Source: Mycobacterium sp. AZCC_0083 (GTDB lineage: Bacteria; Actinomycetota; Actinomycetes; Mycobacteriales; Mycobacteriaceae). Taken from it: a stretch of 64,000 bases of DNA. Every line of letters starts with the position of its first letter. Positions within the stretch are counted from its first letter, which is position 1. The translations under genes and the position numbers were made by a program. Below, piece by piece: positions 61,052 to 64,000 of the stretch. Where the stretch lies: assembly GCF_014202335.1 (NCBI RefSeq), contig NZ_JACHGP010000004.1:264024-328023 (forward strand). Reading direction: 5' to 3'. A model generated the notes under the pieces. It was not told the DNA's origin. It searched no databases and saw only the letters and a program-made list of their open reading frames with translations.

Positions 61052-61699
61052 ATGGCTTCCACGGCAACCTCATCGCGCCCCCGCCGGAAGTCTCCAGAGG
61101 TCCGCAAGGGCGAGATCGCCGACGCGGCAGGCCAGGTCGCGACGGCGGATGGCCTCGCGCAGCTGACGGCCAAGCGGGTCGCCGAGGCGGTGGGTGTCTA
61201 CCCGGGTTTGGTCAACCACTACTTCCGCTCGGCCGACGAGCTCGTCGCCGCGGGATTCGCCGCGGCAACGGAACGGCGCCGCGAGCAGCAGGCCGCCAAG
61301 ATCGCCGAGGCCGCCGACGATCCTCTCGCCGAGTTACGGATGTTCCTGCACGACGCCATCTCACCCGACCACGACGCGGCCGCGCTGTTGTGGCTCGACG
61401 CGTGGCGGGAATGCCCGCGCCGCCCAGCCCTTCAACGCGAAGTGGTGCGCCAGATGGAGCTCGACCTCGCCGACCTCACCGACATCCTCGACCGCGGAGT
61501 TGTCGCAGGCCGGTTCGCCAGCGACGACACCGCCACGGCCGCAATGCGCATCCTGGCGATGATCGACGGCATGTTCGCCCAGAGCGCGGTGCGCACGGCG
61601 ATAGCGGGCACGGTGTTCCTGAACTACCCCGTCGTTGCTGAAATGCTGCTACGCACAACGGAACACGAACTCGGCCTCGAGGCGGGCGTGCTCGACTGA
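61052..61699 (+). CDS. TetR-family regulator of the permease-hydrolase fusion
   Basis: A 215-residue TetR protein. The helix-turn-helix includes RVAEAVGVYPGLVNHYFRSA (about residues 46-65), followed by the ligand domain. It shares the VxPGLVxHYFxSAxxLV pattern with the TetR at 53436, and its C-terminal half (LWLDAW, LAMIDGMFAQ) also resembles it (NWLDAW, LTMIDGLGAQ), so they are paralogues. The ATG at 61052 starts MASTATSSRPRRKS. It is divergent from the permease-hydrolase fusion and separated by the tandem operator. Confidence 0.92.
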   Translation: MASTATSSRPRRKSPEVRKGEIADAAGQVATADGLAQLTAKRVAEAVGVYPGLVNHYFRSADELVAAGFAAATERRREQQAAKIAEAADDPLAELRMFLHDAISPDHDAAALLWLDAWRECPRRPALQREVVRQMELDLADLTDILDRGVVAGRFASDDTATAAMRILAMIDGMFAQSAVRTAIAGTVFLNYPVVAEMLLRTTEHELGLEAGVLD

Positions 61700-61867
61700 T
61701 CTGGTGGCACGTCAGGATCCCCAGCCTCCGGCAATCTCACGACGCGCGGCCAGGTGATGCCACCTCCTAATCCGCCGATCGGTCCACCGCCACGGGCGGG
61801 TAGCGGGTCAACCAGTGACTCGTCAGGGCGCTAGGCCTCGACAGGTTTCATTGGGTCAGCTCTCTGC

Positions 61868-62275
61868 TCATGGCTGTAGAGCCTCGGCGGCCTGCTGACC
61901 CGACTCGGTGAGCGCGAACCATGTCGTCCACCCCCAAACTTCCCAGGCGTCGTGGTGGACGACGTAGCGGTCATGCAGTCGCTCCATGGCCTCCTCAAGC
62001 GGTACGTTCCACGGTTCGACTCGCTCGTCACTGCCGCCGACGATGTCGCCGACGACGATCAGGCCATCGGTCAACAGCGAGCCGACTGTGGCCATCAGTC
62101 GCGCTTGGCGGACGGTGTCCGCGTTGTCTGAATAGACATGCGCGGCAACGGAGTCGAGATGGCTCAGCGACAGACATTCGCCCACCAGGTCACGTAGCAG
62201 CTGAGTACGCAATGCGTTCTCAGCCGGTGGACCCCCGTAGCTGCCGAGGGGAGCATGGTTGGGGGGCTGTGTCAC
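61868..62275 (-). CDS. Small protein downstream of a polymorphic toxin (immunity candidate)
   Basis: A 135-residue soluble protein, GTG start at 62275, with two helical regions and a central segment VGSLLTDGLIVVGDIVGG followed by PWNVPLEEAMERLHDRYVV and an aromatic C-terminal part (WEVWGWTTWFALTESG). I do not recognise a named family. It starts 23 bp after the toxin-candidate stop on the same strand, the usual place for an immunity gene, and it lacks a signal peptide. Immunity function is inferred from position only. Confidence 0.65.
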   Translation of the reverse strand: MTQPPNHAPLGSYGGPPAENALRTQLLRDLVGECLSLSHLDSVAAHVYSDNADTVRQARLMATVGSLLTDGLIVVGDIVGGSDERVEPWNVPLEEAMERLHDRYVVHHDAWEVWGWTTWFALTESGQQAAEALQP

Positions 62276-62298
62276 AGGGTCTCGTCCTTCATCGTTGA

Positions 62299-63483
62299 TT
62301 ATCCATCCGGGCGATCGGGAATGCCGTCGCCAATGACTGGCAGGTCGGGATCTCCCGCTTCGGGAAGATGCACAGGGCGGGGCATTGTGCCATCTGGAAT
62401 GACGCCACCGCCGAAGCCGCCGCCTCGAACTGGCGGCGCCTCCACCGGGACGGGTCCCCGTGGTGGCGCTTCAACGACGGGTGCTCGTACGGCCGGCGGG
62501 ATCTCCGGGATGCCTCCTCGTGGATTGATGTGAACTTTCAAGTCGCCGTTCCCCTCCGGCAGTTTGATGTCCAGTACGGGCTGACCATTGGAACCGGCGG
62601 CGACTCGTTGCCCGACTCGGGTGCCGTCGGGCAGAGTGACGACCGAGCCCTTGGTAGGGTCACCGTATCCATTGGGAACCTCCATGCCGTTCTGCCGCAT
62701 CCACTTCCAGAGGTTCTCGAGGTCCTGAGGAGTGCGTACCTCTCGTATCCAGGGTTTATTTCCCTCGGGCAGTTTGTCGAGAATGCCCTGGATGTCGGTT
62801 GCGTTTGGGCCGCCACCCTTGCCGACTGGGTCGCCAGGTGTCCCAGGATCGGGGATCGGCGGACCCTGTTTGAAGCCGTGATAGTTGACCGCTTGGACCG
62901 ATCCGTTGGTGTTGTGCGGCGGTTGGTCATCGACAGGAGCTTCGACGAAATTGAGCTGACTTAGTGGCGCCGTTGCGGCGCTGATTGTGGCAGCAACGCT
63001 CTTGTCTGCGGCGCCCAGTTCAACGGCGCGGGTGCCGATGTTCATCGCGTGATATTCAGCAAGCGACGCCCGCTGCGCCTCGGCTACCGGACCGCCACCG
63101 CTTTGGCGGTCTGCGACTGAAAGATCTTCTCCTACAATGAATCCCGCTTCTTCGGCTTCGGCGACCGCGTTGATGGCGTTGCGTTGGGCGTAGTGAAGTT
63201 CATCGGCACCACGCCGAGCGATGGCCGCGGCGTCGTGCAGGGTGTCGGCGATACCTCTGACCTTCACGAGGTCTGCAAATGAGCGCTCCTGTGCGGCATC
63301 GGCGCCCGCACCGTCCCAGACGGAGCCACCGGGAGACATCGTTGCACGGTGCAGTGTCCCGAAGTGGCCCTCCCACCGCGTCGCGGTGCTCGTCCAGTCC
63401 GACGCCGCTTGTTCCAAGTGTTTGACGTCCCAGTTGACGATCTGCGACAGGCTTGGTCTTGCCGTACCGTCGACTCCCGCCAC
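62299..63483 (-). CDS. Type VII secretion-type polymorphic toxin candidate
   Basis: A 394-residue protein with an N-terminal WXG100-like helical region (about residues 12-130; WTSTATRWEGHF and GGSVWDGAGADAAQERS), a Pro/Gly linker (about 190-230), and a C-terminal module of about 90 residues (PWIREVRTPQDLENLWKWM, then LPDGTRVGQR and LDIKLPEG...LKVHI). A Pro-rich tail follows. The architecture (secretion helix domain, linker, variable C-terminus) is that of mycobacterial ESX-exported toxins. The C-terminal fold is not firmly identified. It lies 1 bp downstream of an EspC-like gene and upstream of a possible immunity gene. Start at ATG 63483. Confidence 0.75.
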   Translation of the reverse strand: MAGVDGTARPSLSQIVNWDVKHLEQAASDWTSTATRWEGHFGTLHRATMSPGGSVWDGAGADAAQERSFADLVKVRGIADTLHDAAAIARRGADELHYAQRNAINAVAEAEEAGFIVGEDLSVADRQSGGGPVAEAQRASLAEYHAMNIGTRAVELGAADKSVAATISAATAPLSQLNFVEAPVDDQPPHNTNGSVQAVNYHGFKQGPPIPDPGTPGDPVGKGGGPNATDIQGILDKLPEGNKPWIREVRTPQDLENLWKWMRQNGMEVPNGYGDPTKGSVVTLPDGTRVGQRVAAGSNGQPVLDIKLPEGNGDLKVHINPRGGIPEIPPAVRAPVVEAPPRGPVPVEAPPVRGGGFGGGVIPDGTMPRPVHLPEAGDPDLPVIGDGIPDRPDG

Positions 63484-63484
63484 T

Positions 63485-63778
63485 TCAGCCCTCTAGCGAC
63501 TGGCCCAACGCCGCGAGGCGCCGCGCCGCGTCATCATCTGAAGCGGTGTATCGCATTCCCGCGGTACTGAGCTTCAACCCTGTCGCCTGCACCCGCGTGG
63601 CGAGCAATGTAGCGGCAGCCGTAAGCGCGGCGTAACCGCCCGCCACCGAAGCTGATGTGGCCTGAGCGAAGGGTCCAGGAGCGGGACTTGGGCTACCACC
63701 CGCCAGTTCGGCAGAAACCGTCGCGCACTGTGCCGCAAGCGCCTGCAAACCCTCATTGCCGACTTGAAGGATATCCAC
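63485..63778 (-). CDS. EspC-like (DUF2580) ESX secretion-associated protein
   Basis: A 97-residue WXG100-related helical protein: VDILQVGNEGLQALAAQCAT at the N-terminus, then SVAGGYAALTAAATLLATRV and a C-terminal helix TASDDDAARRLAALGQSL. It matches the EspC/DUF2580 group, which are small ESX partners encoded just upstream of larger secreted proteins. The start is the GTG at 63778. It ends 1 bp before the toxin-candidate ATG, so the two are co-transcribed and probably exported as a pair (inferred from family). Confidence 0.85.
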   Translation of the reverse strand: MDILQVGNEGLQALAAQCATVSAELAGGSPSPAPGPFAQATSASVAGGYAALTAAATLLATRVQATGLKLSTAGMRYTASDDDAARRLAALGQSLEG

Positions 63779-63842
63779 ACCGAAAAGCCTATAGCCCGCT
63801 ATGGGGTTCGACCCACGCCGATATTTCTTCAATATGAGTTTT

Positions 63843-64000
63843 ACACGGCGGTGTCACGCCCGACGGGTTCGCGTCTGACGAGGAGCTGCAGGAACTCGCG
63901 GTTGATGAACAGTCGATCGCGTCCGGTCTTGACGCTCTGAAGCATGCCGTTGTCAGCGAGCGCGTTGAGCCAGCTAGTCGCGGTAGGGCGGGATACGTTG
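63843..64000 (-). CDS. C-terminal fragment of a Fic-family protein, cut by window end
   Basis: The last 158 bases contain, on the minus strand, an open frame ending in TAA (63843-63845). It encodes about 51 visible residues: VSRPTATSWLNALADNGMLQ, then SVKTGRDRLFINREFLQLLV. This is the winged-helix C-terminal tail typical of bacterial Fic (adenylyl-transfer) proteins. The catalytic HPFxxGNG motif would lie outside the window. It ends 65 bp upstream of the EspC-like start on the same strand. The family assignment is from this short tail only. Confidence 0.6.

Overview
High-GC actinobacterial DNA, almost certainly from a mycobacterium (most likely a fast-growing, environmental Mycolicibacterium). 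The strongest evidence is a block at about 17.7-25.8 kb that keeps the gene order of Mycobacterium tuberculosis Rv0904c-Rv0910 (accD3, echA6, a metallo-hydrolase, a beta-lactamase-like lipoprotein, ctpE, and the small Rv0909/Rv0910-type pair). A double-VOC protein resembling Rv0911 follows at 28 kb, after two inserted modules. Short convergent and ATGA/GTGA overlaps, leaderless-looking starts and a type VII secretion-type toxin locus also fit. I saw no transposase, integrase, rRNA, complete tRNA or CRISPR array.

Layout. (1) 0-1.8 kb: the end of an acyl-CoA synthetase and a stand-alone ClpC N-domain protein. (2) 1.9-9.8 kb: a primary-amine catabolic cluster with an IclR regulator, two amine/amino acid permeases, an aldehyde dehydrogenase, a TPQ copper amine oxidase and a small membrane protein; a 13-bp motif recurs in its intergenic regions. 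(3) 9.8-12.4 kb: a VOC protein, and a flavin monooxygenase divergent from its TetR regulator. (4) 12.4-16.8 kb: a short-chain amide locus (MetX-like hydrolase, acetamidase/formamidase, FmdB zinc ribbon, MarR-like regulator, AmiC-like amide-binding protein). (5) 16.8-28.8 kb: the Rv0904c-Rv0911-like core block, interrupted by an amidohydrolase and a RES/Xre toxin-antitoxin pair. (6) 28.8-35.4 kb: an aromatic or keto-acid catabolic cluster (benzoylformate-decarboxylase-like enzyme, flavin hydroxylase, cupin, HpcH/HpaI aldolase, HbpS-like protein) divergent from TetR plus dienelactone hydrolase. (7) 35.5-43.3 kb: a K+ channel with two RCK regions, a BKACE enzyme, a DUF985 cupin, a GNAT protein, and a thiolase / carotenoid-oxygenase / double-HxlR operon. 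(8) 43.3-47 kb: a GAF-ANTAR protein, a 49-residue membrane peptide behind a structured leader, an aldo/keto reductase and an HtrA-type protease. (9) 47-51.6 kb: omega-aminotransferase plus mmsA divergent from PucR (beta-alanine or related catabolism). (10) 51.6-61.7 kb: two analogous TetR/NCS1-permease modules, one with an amidase and one in which the permease is fused to a metallo-beta-lactamase domain. Between them lie a flavin monooxygenase/TetR pair and a duplicated membrane protein behind a structured leader. (11) 61.9-64 kb: a type VII secretion-type polymorphic toxin candidate with an EspC-like partner and a possible immunity gene, then the C-terminus of a Fic-family protein cut by the window end.

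Most of the window is therefore a series of small, locally regulated uptake-and-breakdown modules for nitrogen and carbon compounds, each with its own regulator and often with visible operator repeats, around a conserved mycobacterial core segment.
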